Assembly: GCA_964569055.1 (NCBI GenBank)
Contig: CAZMSZ010000139.1
Coordinates: forward strand, 1-17,350
Direction of reading: 5' to 3'
DNA: 17,350 bases
Origin: JAWLGW01 sp964569055
GTDB lineage: Bacteria > Planctomycetota > J058
Shown: positions 1-7,839 of the stretch, in pieces
Layout: every line of letters starts with the position of its first letter
Position numbering within the stretch: position 1 is the stretch's first letter
The notes under the pieces: model-generated
Told to the model about the DNA's origin: nothing
The model's database searches: none
Seen by the model: only the letters and a program-made list of their open reading frames with translations
Position numbers and translations under genes: made by a program

Positions 1-1451
1 TCCGCCACGATCCCCCGCGCGAGCGGGTGCTCGCTCTGCTGCTCGAGCGCGGCCGCCAGCGCCACGACCTGACCTTCCTGGGGCGCGGGCGCTCCGGGTG
101 GCAGCAGGACCTCGCGCACGGTGAACCGGCCTGCGGTCAGCGTGCCCGTCTTGTCGAACACCACGTGGTCGACGGCGGCCAGGGCCTCGAGGGCGGGGGC
201 CTCGCGCACCAGGACGCCGGCGCGCGCGGCGCGGCCGATCGCGACGACGATCGCGGTCGGGGTGGCGAGGCCCAGGGCGCAGGGGCAGGCGACGACGAGC
301 ACCGAGACCGCGGCGAACAGACCCCGCTCCAGCGGGCCGCCGGCGAGGAGCCAGCCGGCCAGCGTCAGGAGCGCGATCGCCAGCACGACCGGCACGAACA
401 CGGCCGAGACCCGGTCGGCCAGGCGCTGCGCCTGGGCGCGCGAGCCCTGGGCGCTCGAGACCAGCCGCACGATCCGCGCGAGCTGGGTGTCGGCGCCGGC
501 GCGCTCCACCGTGAGCTCGAGCGGCGCGGCGCCGTTGACCGTGCCGGCCGCGAGCGCGTCGCCGGGGCCCTTGGCGACCGGCAGGCTCTCGCCGGTGAGG
601 AGCGCCTCGGACACGTCGCTGCGGCCGCTCACCACGCGCCCGTCCGCCGGCACCGCCTCGCCGGGCAGCACGCGCAGCCGGTCGCCGGGCCGAAGCGCGG
701 CGAGCGGCACGTCCTCGACTCCGCCCCCCGCGCCGAGGCGGTGCGCGACCTGGGGGGCGAGGTCCAGCAGGGCGCGCAGCGCCTCGCCGGTGCGCCGCTG
801 GGCGCGCGCCTCGAGCCAGCGCCCGAGGAGCACCAGGGTCACGATCATGCCGACCGCCTCGAAGTGGAGGTGGCCGGCGCCGCCCAGGAGGGCCGCCCAG
901 CTCGCGCCGTAGGCGGCGCTCACGCCGAGGCTCACCAGCGTGTCCATGTTGGCGCCGGCGTGGCGAGCCCGCCGCAGCGCGCCGAGCAGGAGCGAGCGCC
1001 CGAACCACAGCGTGGCCGTGGCGAGCGCGGCCTGGAGCCAGCCCGTCCAGGCGGGCAGCGCCCCCAGCATGCCGCCCCAGCCGAGCGCGACCAGCGGCAC
1101 GGTGACGAGCGCGGCGCCGGCGAAGGCGCGCCGCGCCGCGCCGAGCTCGGCCTCCCGCCGCTCGGCCGCCGCGCGCTCGCTCGCGAGCTCGTCCGTGGCT
1201 CCGCCGCCCTCCGCCGTGGGGCGCGGCCGCGCCGTGTAGCCCGCCCGCGCCACCGCCGCCACCACGTCGGCCACCGACGGGGCGCCCGGCGCGAACGTGA
1301 CGTCGGCGCGGGCGAGCGGGAGCGAGACCTGCGCCTCGCGCACTCCGGGCGTGGCCGCGATCGCGCGCTCGACCTGCCCCACACAAGCGGCGCAGCGCAG
1401 GCCCTCGAGGTCGAAGGTCCGAGTCTCGGGCGGCGCGACGAGGGAGGTCAC
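1..1451 (-). CDS. Heavy-metal-translocating P1B-type ATPase (probably copper), 3' end outside window
   Basis: Membrane pump that uses ATP to move a soft metal ion, most likely Cu+, out of the cytoplasm. The first 483 residues are visible. They hold an N-terminal heavy-metal-associated domain with a CAAC metal site at residues 20-23, a series of hydrophobic segments, an actuator loop with TGES, the transmembrane metal motif CPC at 389-391 (followed by ALGLATPT), the phosphorylated aspartate D433 in DKTGTLT, and the SEHP motif with H475. The rest of the nucleotide-binding domain, GDGxND and the last two helices lie beyond the left edge, so copper versus another metal cannot be settled from the late-helix motifs. 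The start is GTG at 1451, chosen because it directly precedes the metal-binding domain and sits six bases after a -10-like box. There is no Shine-Dalgarno sequence. The lipoprotein gene lies 46 bases upstream on the same strand. Long open frames on the opposite strand here are codon-bias shadows. Confidence 0.95.
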   Translation of the reverse strand, partial: MTSLVAPPETRTFDLEGLRCAACVGQVERAIAATPGVREAQVSLPLARADVTFAPGAPSVADVVAAVARAGYTARPRPTAEGGGATDELASERAAAERREAELGAARRAFAGAALVTVPLVALGWGGMLGALPAWTGWLQAALATATLWFGRSLLLGALRRARHAGANMDTLVSLGVSAAYGASWAALLGGAGHLHFEAVGMIVTLVLLGRWLEARAQRRTGEALRALLDLAPQVAHRLGAGGGVEDVPLAALRPGDRLRVLPGEAVPADGRVVSGRSDVSEALLTGESLPVAKGPGDALAAGTVNGAAPLELTVERAGADTQLARIVRLVSSAQGSRAQAQRLADRVSAVFVPVVLAIALLTLAGWLLAGGPLERGLFAAVSVLVVACPCALGLATPTAIVVAIGRAARAGVLVREAPALEALAAVDHVVFDKTGTLTAGRFTVREVLLPPGAPAPQEGQVVALAAALEQQSEHPLARGIVA

Positions 1452-1457
1452 GCCCCG

Positions 1458-1463
1458 ATCTTA
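1458..1463 (-). promoter_or_regulatory. -10-like box of the P-ATPase gene
   Basis: On the minus strand TAAGAT is followed by six bases (CGGGGC) and then the GTG start. With normal spacing, transcription would begin at the G of GTG, giving a leaderless mRNA. No convincing -35 box is visible upstream. Assignment is by pattern only. Confidence 0.45.
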
Positions 1464-1497
1464 CGAGGTGCCGCTCCGCGCGCCGCGGCGGCGCGCG

Positions 1498-2070
1498 TCA
1501 GGGAGCGAAGCGCGCGGCCATGTCGGCCGTAATGTTCCGCGCGGTGGCGCTGCTGCAGTAGTAGGCGGAGTCGGCCCAGCCGTGGGTGGAGCGGCTCCAG
1601 GCGGTCCCGCTCGCCAGGGTGGAGCCCGCCTCGTCGAGCACGCGGTGGCTCGTCTCGACGTAGGCCGCCGCCGCCTGCACCGCGGCGTGGCCGCCGTAGC
1701 CTCCTGCGATCCGGCCGGCCAGGCGGGCGGTCTCGTTGCCGCGGTCGCAGGCGACGAGGGTCACCTCGGCCAGGAAGGTGCTGGGGCCGAGCTCCGCCTC
1801 CTCGGGGCTGGTGATCGCGCGCGCGGCCCAGCCCCAGCCGGCGAGGCGCGTGACGAGGTCGGTCCGCAGCGCGTCGGCGCCCTGGGTCCGCGCGTCCGCC
1901 TGCGCCGGCGGCATGCCCTCGGTGATCCCCGGCGCCACGAGCACCAGCAGGGTCACGGGGCTCCCGTCGGGGTTGCGGGGCGCGCGCAGGTCGGCGGCGC
2001 AGCCGGCGGTCAGGAGCAGCAGGAGGGCGGCGGCGAAGCGAGGCGCACGAGGTCGACGCGGGCGCGACAT
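1498..2070 (-). CDS. Small lipoprotein, possibly DUF4410-like
   Basis: Predicted 190-residue exported lipoprotein. A basic N-terminus is followed by a hydrophobic stretch and the lipobox LTAGC, with the lipidated cysteine at residue 24; the next residue is Ala, not Asp, consistent with outer-membrane sorting. The mature part has a segment around residues 45-100 with a beta strand and a 'DLVTRLAGWGW' helix, then a strand-Gly-rich-helix stretch (CDRGN...GRIAGGYGGHAAVQAAAAYVE) whose layout recalls DUF4410 proteins; that family link is tentative. The ATG at 2070 was preferred to an upstream in-frame start at 2292 because it has a GGAGA ribosome-binding site and begins a proper signal peptide. It lies 46 bases upstream of the P-ATPase gene on the same strand, but a separate promoter-like box sits in that gap, so a common metal-related role is not established. 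Confidence 0.8.
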   Translation of the reverse strand: MSRPRRPRAPRFAAALLLLLTAGCAADLRAPRNPDGSPVTLLVLVAPGITEGMPPAQADARTQGADALRTDLVTRLAGWGWAARAITSPEEAELGPSTFLAEVTLVACDRGNETARLAGRIAGGYGGHAAVQAAAAYVETSHRVLDEAGSTLASGTAWSRSTHGWADSAYYCSSATARNITADMAARFAP

Positions 2071-2290
2071 GGGGTCTCCTTCAGCGGCTGACGGCGCTCC
2101 CCGTGCGACCGCGTGCCACCCGACCTTGTTCACGAGCGCCGCTCGAGGAGGTCGTCGAGGAGCGGCCCCATCCTGGACCGACGACCGGGCGAGGGCCAGG
2201 GTGGTTGGCGCTACCCCGGGGTCGAGGCGGCTCCGGTGGGGCCCGTCGGTTGGCTTGCCCGAGGCCTGCGCCTGATCGATCCTGGCGGCC

Positions 2291-2653
2291 ATGGACCCTT
2301 CGCCGCCCAGCCCGCCGCCTCCCCTCGCGCCCTGGCTCGTCCAGGGCTACCTCGGGCTGCGCCTGTTCCTGGTCGTGGTCTACGCCGGGGCCGTGGCGCT
2401 CGGGGGCTGGGCCGCGCGGGGCGGCGTCGCGCCCGAGGAGGGTGGGGTCGCCATGGGCCTCGCGATCGCGGCGGTGGGGCTGACGCTCGGCGCGGCGGTG
2501 GCGGCCTCGTTCCGCTTGCCGCGGCGGCCGTGGGCCTGGAGCGCGCACCTGATCGTGATCTGCCTGGGGATCACCCTGGTCGTGAGCGCACCGATCGCGG
2601 GCGTGCTCCTGTGGACCTGGCTCGGCCCCGAGGTGCGTCGCCACTTCGAGTGA
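2291..2653 (+). CDS. Small integral membrane protein, function unknown
   Basis: Predicted 120-residue protein with a proline-rich N-terminus and three hydrophobic segments (roughly residues 19-42, 54-73 and 85-110), the last two separated by a basic loop (RLPRRPW). I do not recognise a family. The ATG at 2291 has only a weak ribosome-binding site. The gene is divergent from the lipoprotein gene (220 bases between starts) and convergent with the squalene synthase-family gene, with just four bases between the two stop codons. The hydrophobic pattern and the compact fit between neighbours support it being real. Confidence 0.7.
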   Translation: MDPSPPSPPPPLAPWLVQGYLGLRLFLVVVYAGAVALGGWAARGGVAPEEGGVAMGLAIAAVGLTLGAAVAASFRLPRRPWAWSAHLIVICLGITLVVSAPIAGVLLWTWLGPEVRRHFE

Positions 2654-2657
2654 GGGC

Positions 2658-3713
2658 TCAGCGCCCCAGGCCCGCCTCGCGGCGGATCCGGCGGTAGAGC
2701 GCGACCACCCGACGGTCCTCGCGCGCGGCGAGCGCCGCGCGGACCAGCGTGGCGTAGACCGTCCGGCGCGGCACCTTGCGCGGGGTGTCGGGCGCGAGCG
2801 GGTTGCCGCGCAGGACCAGGCCCAGGGTCTGGACGGCGAGGAGGAGCGGGAGCAGCCCGGCCAGCCGGAGCCCCTGCTCGCGCGGGCGGATCCGCAGCGT
2901 GTGCGCGAGCCCGGCCTCGGCGTCCGCGAGGGCCTGCGCCACGAGCTCGGCGTAGAGCGGGCGCAGGCGCGCCCAGGCCGCGGGGTCGAGGAGGTCGCGC
3001 GGGGCGAGGCCGTGGGCGGCGAGGTCCTCGCGCGGGAGGTAGCAGCGCCCGTGCTCGAGGTCGCGGCGTACGTCGCGCAGCACGTTGGTGAGCTGCAGCG
3101 TGTGGCCGAGGCGGACCCCCTCGGCGCGCCAGGCGGGCAGGTCGACCCCGCGCAGGCTGCGCAGGCGCGCCGCGTGGAGGTCGGACCAGAACTCCCCCAC
3201 GCACCCCGCCACGGCATACGTGTAGGCGCGCAGCTCGGCGCGCGTGTCGAGCGCCGCCAGCTCGTCCGCCCGCTCGCCGGGGAAGCGCTCCAGGTCGTGG
3301 TGCATGCCGCCCGTGAGCGTGCCGAGCACCTGCCGGATCAGCGCGGCCTCGAGGGGAGGCTGCGCGGCGAGCAGCCTCAGGCACTGGGGCAGCTCGCGGA
3401 GCAGGCGCTGCTCGTCGGGGGTGGCGTCGCCCGGGCCCGGGGCGGCGCCGGCGAGCTCGGCGACCCGCGGCGCCTCGGGCGCGCCCTCCTCGATCGCCGC
3501 GACGAGCTGCGCGAGCAGCTCGAGCCGCCGCGCGCGGGGGACCAGCCGCGTGTCGGCGATGGTGTCGGCCGCGCGGGCCAGGAGGTAGGCCAGCGCGACC
3601 GCGTGGCGGGTCGGCGCCGGCAGCAGGCGCAGGCTGAGGAAGAACGAGCGGCTGACCCGGGCCAGGATCTGCTCGAGCGGGAGCGCTCCGGCCTCGGCGG
3701 GGACGCGGCTCAC
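2658..3713 (-). CDS. Squalene/phytoene synthase family protein
   Basis: 351-residue head-to-head prenyl synthase: it would join two farnesyl (or geranylgeranyl) diphosphates into squalene or phytoene, feeding hopanoid/sterol or carotenoid synthesis. Visible features are the SRSFFLSLRLLP start of the fold (residues 21-32), the first Mg-diphosphate motif DTIAD at 50-54, the YAVAGCVGEFW helix near 166-176, and the second aspartate motif NVLRDVRRD at 210-218 followed by GRCYLP. The wording of the first motif (ARAADTIADT) resembles bacterial farnesyl-diphosphate farnesyltransferases more than CrtB, so squalene or dehydrosqualene is the likelier product, but this is inference. The start is GTG, four bases after the malQ stop codon, so the two genes are almost certainly co-transcribed. 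No C-terminal membrane anchor like that of eukaryotic squalene synthase is apparent. Confidence 0.93.
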   Translation of the reverse strand: MSRVPAEAGALPLEQILARVSRSFFLSLRLLPAPTRHAVALAYLLARAADTIADTRLVPRARRLELLAQLVAAIEEGAPEAPRVAELAGAAPGPGDATPDEQRLLRELPQCLRLLAAQPPLEAALIRQVLGTLTGGMHHDLERFPGERADELAALDTRAELRAYTYAVAGCVGEFWSDLHAARLRSLRGVDLPAWRAEGVRLGHTLQLTNVLRDVRRDLEHGRCYLPREDLAAHGLAPRDLLDPAAWARLRPLYAELVAQALADAEAGLAHTLRIRPREQGLRLAGLLPLLLAVQTLGLVLRGNPLAPDTPRKVPRRTVYATLVRAALAAREDRRVVALYRRIRREAGLGR

Positions 3714-3717
3714 GCCG

Positions 3718-5208
3718 CTACGCGCCGGTCCGCCGGTGCGCGAGCGCGCGCGCCCGCAGCCGCTCGGCGAGGCGCGTCTCGAGCGGCCGCTCGAGCCGCC
3801 AGGTCCAGTTGCCGCGCTCGGTGCCTGGGCTGTTCATGCGGGCGCCGTCGTCGAGCTCGAGCAGGTCCTGCGCGGGGATCACCGCCAGGAACGCGGCCGA
3901 GCCGAGCGCCAGGTCGATCAGGCCCCACACCGGGTCGCCCGGATCGACCCGCCGGGCGACGCGCGCGCGGACGGGGCCCTCGAGCCCGGCCCACCAGCCG
4001 GCGGTGGTCTGGTTGTCGTGCGTCCCGGTGTAGACCACGCTCTCGACGGGGTGGTTCTCGGGGAGGAACGGGTGCGCCGGGTCGTCCTCGTAGAAGGCGA
4101 ACTGCAAGATCCGCATGCCCGGGAAGCGGGTCGCCGTCAGCAGCTCGGTCACGTCCGGCGTGATGTAGCCGAGGTCCTCGGCCACGACCGGCACCTCGCC
4201 GAGCGCCTCGCGGACGGCCGCGAACAGCTCCTCGCGCGGCCCCGTCACCCAGGTCCCCTCGCGCGCGGTCGGGGCGTGCGCCGGGACCTCCCAGTAGGAG
4301 GCGAACCCGCGGAAGTGGTCGATCCGCAGCAGGTCGCTCCGCCCGAGCTCGTTGCCGATCCGCTCGATCCACCAGGCGTAGGCGGTGCGCGCGTGGATCC
4401 GCCAGTCGTAGAGCGGGTTGCCCCAGCGCTGCCCGTCCTCGCTGAACAGGTCGGGGGGTACGCCCGCGACCACGGTCGGCTCGCCGGCCCCGTCGAGCAG
4501 GAACAGCTCGGGGCGCGACCACACGTCGGCGCTGTCGCGCGCCACGAAGATCGGGATGTCCCCGATCAGCTCCACCCCCCGCGCGCGCGCGTGCTCGCGC
4601 AGGCGACCCCACTGCCGCGCGAGCAGCAGCTGCAGCACCTCCTCACGCGCCACGGCCGCGGCGTGCGCCTCGCGGGCGGGCCCGAGCGCGCGCGGCAGGT
4701 GGCGGCGCAGCCCGTCGGGCCAGCCCTCCCAGTACGCGGCGCCCTGGTGCGCCTCCTTGAGCGCCGTGTACAGCGCGTAGTCCTCGAGCCAGTAGGCGTT
4801 CGCCGCGCGGAAGGCCGCCAGCTCCGCCCGCTCGGTCGCGCCGGCCTCGGCCAGGAACCGCTCGGCGGCCCGCGCGATCACCCCGCGGCGCCAGCGCTCG
4901 CACTCCTCCGACACGCGCCCGGCCGGCGCCGCGGGCGCGTCGGCCAGGTCGACCCGCGTCAGCAGCCCCTCCTCGAGCAGCCGCTCGGGGCTGATCAGGA
5001 GCGCGTCCCCCGCGAAGGCCGACAGCGCCGCATACGGCGACCCGCCGTAGCCGGGCGGCCCCAGCGGCAGCACCTGCCAGGTCCGCTGGCCCGCGGCCTG
5101 CAGCCAGTCCACGAACGCGAACGCCTCGGGCCCGAGGTCGCCCCGCCCGTAGGGACCGGGCAACGAGGTGGGGTGGAGCAGCACACCGCTACGGCGCGAG
5201 AGGTCCAT
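3718..5208 (-). CDS. malQ: 4-alpha-glucanotransferase (amylomaltase), GH77
   Basis: 496-residue cytoplasmic enzyme that moves alpha-1,4-glucan segments between acceptors in glycogen/maltodextrin metabolism. The length is typical of bacterial amylomaltases. The start (SGVLLHPTSLPGPYGRGDLG) is diagnostic. The catalytic residues are in place: nucleophile D297 in RIDHFRGF, acid/base E344 in VVAEDLGYITPDV, and D398 in YTGTHDNQT. The GDIPIFVARDSADVW and PPDLFSEDGQRWGNPLYDW blocks are also intact. The ATG at 5208 lacks a Shine-Dalgarno sequence and follows a -10-like TAGAAT by nine bases, suggesting a leaderless or near-leaderless transcript. It is the first gene of a pair with the squalene/phytoene synthase-family gene, an unusual partner for a glycogen enzyme. 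Confidence 0.97.
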   Translation of the reverse strand: MDLSRRSGVLLHPTSLPGPYGRGDLGPEAFAFVDWLQAAGQRTWQVLPLGPPGYGGSPYAALSAFAGDALLISPERLLEEGLLTRVDLADAPAAPAGRVSEECERWRRGVIARAAERFLAEAGATERAELAAFRAANAYWLEDYALYTALKEAHQGAAYWEGWPDGLRRHLPRALGPAREAHAAAVAREEVLQLLLARQWGRLREHARARGVELIGDIPIFVARDSADVWSRPELFLLDGAGEPTVVAGVPPDLFSEDGQRWGNPLYDWRIHARTAYAWWIERIGNELGRSDLLRIDHFRGFASYWEVPAHAPTAREGTWVTGPREELFAAVREALGEVPVVAEDLGYITPDVTELLTATRFPGMRILQFAFYEDDPAHPFLPENHPVESVVYTGTHDNQTTAGWWAGLEGPVRARVARRVDPGDPVWGLIDLALGSAAFLAVIPAQDLLELDDGARMNSPGTERGNWTWRLERPLETRLAERLRARALAHRRTGA

Positions 5209-5217
5209 GGGGGACGG

Positions 5218-5223
5218 ATTCTA
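5218..5223 (-). promoter_or_regulatory. -10-like box of the malQ operon
   Basis: TAGAAT on the minus strand (5 of 6 to TATAAT) ends nine bases before the malQ ATG. Transcription is predicted to start within about three bases of the start codon. No clear -35 box is visible. The box lies in the 54-base gap behind the ABC permease gene. Confidence 0.45.
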
Positions 5224-5262
5224 CTGGTGAGGCGAGGAGCCGGGCGTCGAGGCCGCGCGCGT

Positions 5263-6984
5263 TCAGTCGGTCGCGTCGACGCCGGGGGGCACGGTGGTGC
5301 GCACGAGGTCGACCCTGCGCATGACCCACGGGAACGTCGCGTAGCCCAACGCGCCGACCAGCGCGCACAGGAGCGCGCCGCAGGCCCGGCCCGCGGCCGG
5401 GTCCACGAACAGGAGCAGCCCGATCCCCGCCGTATAGCCCAGGAGCTGCGTCTGGGCCCACAGCACGAGGAGCAGGCGCTCGCGCCCGCCGAGGAGCGGC
5501 CGCGCCAGCGCGGAGTAGACCTGCAGCCGCGCGAACACGGGCTGGAGCGTGACGCCGATCCAGCCGATCCCGGCGGCGAGGGCCACGCAGCGGCCGACGC
5601 TCTCGCCCGCGACGAGCGCCAGCAGCGCCACCGCCGCCAGCGCCACCGGGAGGAACGCCAGCCAGCGGACGAGCCCGATCCGCCACAGCACGCCGCACAC
5701 TTCCTGGCAGGTGATCGGCTGGAGCGCCCAGCGAGGCAGCCAGGCCGAGCCGTTGCGCACGAAGCCCAGGCCCGCGGCCGTGGGATCGCTCACCGCCCCG
5801 ACCATGACAGCCATGGCCAGGACGAGCGCGCCCACCTTGGGGAACGCGGCGGCGACCGCGATCGCGATCGCGGCGAGCACCAGGCCGACCCACCACATGC
5901 CCGTCCACGAGGACGGCCCGACCAGGTGCTCGGCCACGATCCGCTGGCGCGGCCCGAGCGCGCGCTCGACGAGGCGGTCCACGAACCCGCCGGTCGACGC
6001 GGGCGGCACGCGGAGCGCGCCCGCGCGGATCAAGAGCTCCGCCTCCTCCGCCAGCGAGCCCGACACGCGCGCCTCGACCTGCGGCGCGACCTCGGGGTGC
6101 TCGGCGAGCTCCTCGGTCAGGGCGTACTCGTCGGCGAGGCGGCGCACGACCTCCTCGGCGTTGAGCTGTCCGGCGTGGCGCGCGCCGCTGCGCTCTCGCG
6201 GGTCGAAGGTGCGATATCCGCGCCCGAGCCGCCGTGCGAGCAGGAGCGGCGCCAGCGCGAGCGCGAGGGCGGGCGCCAGCCCGAGCAGGGCCGCCGGTCG
6301 TCCCCGCGCGGCCTCGAGCGCCGCGAGCGGCGCCCAGCCGGTCGGGAGCCAGGGCAGGACGGCCTCGAACGGGGCGCCGGGGCTGCGCGAGGCCACCGCC
6401 GCCAGGCCGAACACCGCGGCCAGGCACACCCCGCCCGCGAGCTCGAGCCGCCAGCGGGTCCGGCAGAGGAGCACCGCCCCGCCCCAGGCGCTCGCTCCCT
6501 GGAGCAGCGCCAGCACGAGCAGCGACCCGGCGCCCACCCAGCCGAGGCCCCCGGGCTCCTCGAACGCGAGCCGGGCCGCAGTCAGGAGGGCCGCGAACAC
6601 GAGCAGGCTCGTCCAGACGGCGGCGTCCACCAAGCTGCGTCGGACCATCAGCGCGAACAGGGCGTCGTCGGCGATCGGCAGGTGCAGGTAGGGGACGACG
6701 GCCTCGCCCTCGAGCCGCTGACGCAGGCGGGCGCCCTGCAGGAGCGCGCCGGCGGCCGTGGCCAGCGCGAGCACCAACAGGGCGTACTCGACCCGCGGGG
6801 GCGCGGCCAGGGTGCACATGAGGAGCGCCGGGATCAGCAGGAAGGCGCTGCCGAGCCGCGGGTCGAGCTCCGCCGCGGGGCGTCCCTTGCGCAGCCGGCG
6901 CCGCTCCGCCCACAGCGGCGTCCCCTTCATGGCGGCCCGCGCGCGCCGCGTGATCGCCCGCGACAGCTCCCGCGCCGAGGGCAT
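5263..6984 (-). CDS. ABC exporter permease with about 12 membrane segments
   Basis: 573-residue membrane partner of the ABC ATPase encoded immediately upstream. About six hydrophobic segments (residues 46-250) are followed by a hydrophilic, Glu/Arg-rich domain (about 251-361) and then roughly six more hydrophobic segments (362-560). The layout looks like two permease halves joined by a cytoplasmic linker. It could be an EcsB/ABC-2-like exporter, but I recognise no specific family and the substrate is unknown. The ATG at 6984 overlaps the TGA of the ATPase gene by one base (TGATG), which indicates translational coupling and fixes the start. The open frame continues far upstream in sequence, but that extension is a shadow of the ATPase and later genes. 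Confidence 0.88.
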   Translation of the reverse strand: MPSARELSRAITRRARAAMKGTPLWAERRRLRKGRPAAELDPRLGSAFLLIPALLMCTLAAPPRVEYALLVLALATAAGALLQGARLRQRLEGEAVVPYLHLPIADDALFALMVRRSLVDAAVWTSLLVFAALLTAARLAFEEPGGLGWVGAGSLLVLALLQGASAWGGAVLLCRTRWRLELAGGVCLAAVFGLAAVASRSPGAPFEAVLPWLPTGWAPLAALEAARGRPAALLGLAPALALALAPLLLARRLGRGYRTFDPRERSGARHAGQLNAEEVVRRLADEYALTEELAEHPEVAPQVEARVSGSLAEEAELLIRAGALRVPPASTGGFVDRLVERALGPRQRIVAEHLVGPSSWTGMWWVGLVLAAIAIAVAAAFPKVGALVLAMAVMVGAVSDPTAAGLGFVRNGSAWLPRWALQPITCQEVCGVLWRIGLVRWLAFLPVALAAVALLALVAGESVGRCVALAAGIGWIGVTLQPVFARLQVYSALARPLLGGRERLLLVLWAQTQLLGYTAGIGLLLFVDPAAGRACGALLCALVGALGYATFPWVMRRVDLVRTTVPPGVDATD

Positions 6985-7706
6985 CACGCCTCGTCGCGCA
7001 GGCGCTCGAACAGCTCGGTGAGGTCCGTCGCGGCGCCGGCGAGGACCTCGGGCAGGGGGCCGCGGCCGCGCAGCGCGCCGCGGTGGATCACGAGCACCTC
7101 GTCGGCGAACCGCTCCACCAGCTCGAGGATCTGGGTGGTGTAGATCACCGTCCGCCCCGCGGCCGTGGCGGCTCCGACCTCGCGCTTGAGCGCCTGCAGG
7201 CTCACGGCGTCCATGCCCGAGGCGAACGGCTCGTCGAGGAGCAGCACGGGCGGCTCCACGGCCAGGAGCGGGATCAGCCCCGCCTTGTAGGCCTGCCCGC
7301 GCGACAGCGTCGCGACCGGCAGCTCGACCAGCGGCAGCATGTCGAACGCGCGCAGCAGCTCGATCACCCGCTCCTCGAGCCCGGGGCGCTCGGCCTCGTA
7401 CAGCCGCAGCACCAGCCCGAGGTAGGAGACGACCGTCGCCCCCTCGGGGAGCGGCGCCAGGTCGGGCAGGAACGCCAGCCGCCGGCGCAGGTCGAGCCGC
7501 TCGCGATCGAACGGCTCGCCGTCGTAGCGGACGCCCCCCGCGTCGGGGACGGCGACCCCGGCGAGGCAGCGGAGGAGCGTCGTTTTGCCCGCGCCGTTGG
7601 GGCCGAGCACCGCCACCAGCTTGCCCGGCTCGAGCGCGAACGAGACGTCGTCCAGGACGCGCAGCGCCCCGTACGCCTTGGTGAGCCCCTCGACCTCGAC
7701 CCGCAT
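6984..7706 (-). CDS. ABC transporter ATP-binding protein
   Basis: 240-residue ATPase that would power export through the downstream permease. Walker A is GPNGAGKT at 35-42, the signature is LSRGQ at 134-138 (instead of LSGGQ), and Walker B is LLLDEP at 155-160 with catalytic E159. The Q-loop position reads FLPD, with Asp82 in place of Gln; the switch position reads TTQIL, with Gln192 where a His is expected. The length is normal for a single-domain ATPase of ABC-2/EcsA type. The ATG at 7706 has a GGGAGG ribosome-binding site and directly precedes the conserved fold; an in-frame start at 7841 would add 45 residues unlike the family. It is the first gene of the two-gene exporter operon, divergent from the FG-GAP gene. 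Confidence 0.95.
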   Translation of the reverse strand: MRVEVEGLTKAYGALRVLDDVSFALEPGKLVAVLGPNGAGKTTLLRCLAGVAVPDAGGVRYDGEPFDRERLDLRRRLAFLPDLAPLPEGATVVSYLGLVLRLYEAERPGLEERVIELLRAFDMLPLVELPVATLSRGQAYKAGLIPLLAVEPPVLLLDEPFASGMDAVSLQALKREVGAATAAGRTVIYTTQILELVERFADEVLVIHRGALRGRGPLPEVLAGAATDLTELFERLRDEA

Positions 7707-7794
7707 GCGCCCTCCCAGCGAGGAGCCTGGCCCGGACCGCCGGCTCCTGCAAGCCCCTGCCGAAGGAGCTCGGGCGGCGCGGCGTGGTCTGCCC

Positions 7795-7822
7795 TTGTCG
7801 GACCGCCGCTCGGGAGTACGGT
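7795..7822 (+). promoter_or_regulatory. Candidate promoter of the FG-GAP protein gene
   Basis: TTGTCG (7795-7800), 16 bases, then TACGGT (7817-7822). This predicts a start near 7829 and a leader of about 11 bases that still includes the AGGAGG ribosome-binding site before the ATG at 7840. Match to consensus is moderate. Confidence 0.35.
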
Positions 7823-7839
7823 TCCCGCAGGAGGCCCGC

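Noticed and set aside
27..1532. Plus-strand open frame of 501 codons opposite the P-ATPase gene
   Set aside because: It is antisense to a protein with unmistakable P-ATPase motifs. In DNA this rich in G and C, opposite-strand frames stay open by codon bias; its translation is Arg/Gly/Ala-rich without a fold.
2071..2290. Possible small gene or operator between the lipoprotein and the small membrane protein
   Set aside because: The open frames here are extensions of neighbours, and I could see no convincing promoter pair, hairpin or repeat.
3736..7143. Plus-strand open frame of 1135 codons across malQ and the ABC genes
   Set aside because: It lies antisense to three genes with intact catalytic motifs and reads as low-complexity His/Arg/Gly/Gln.
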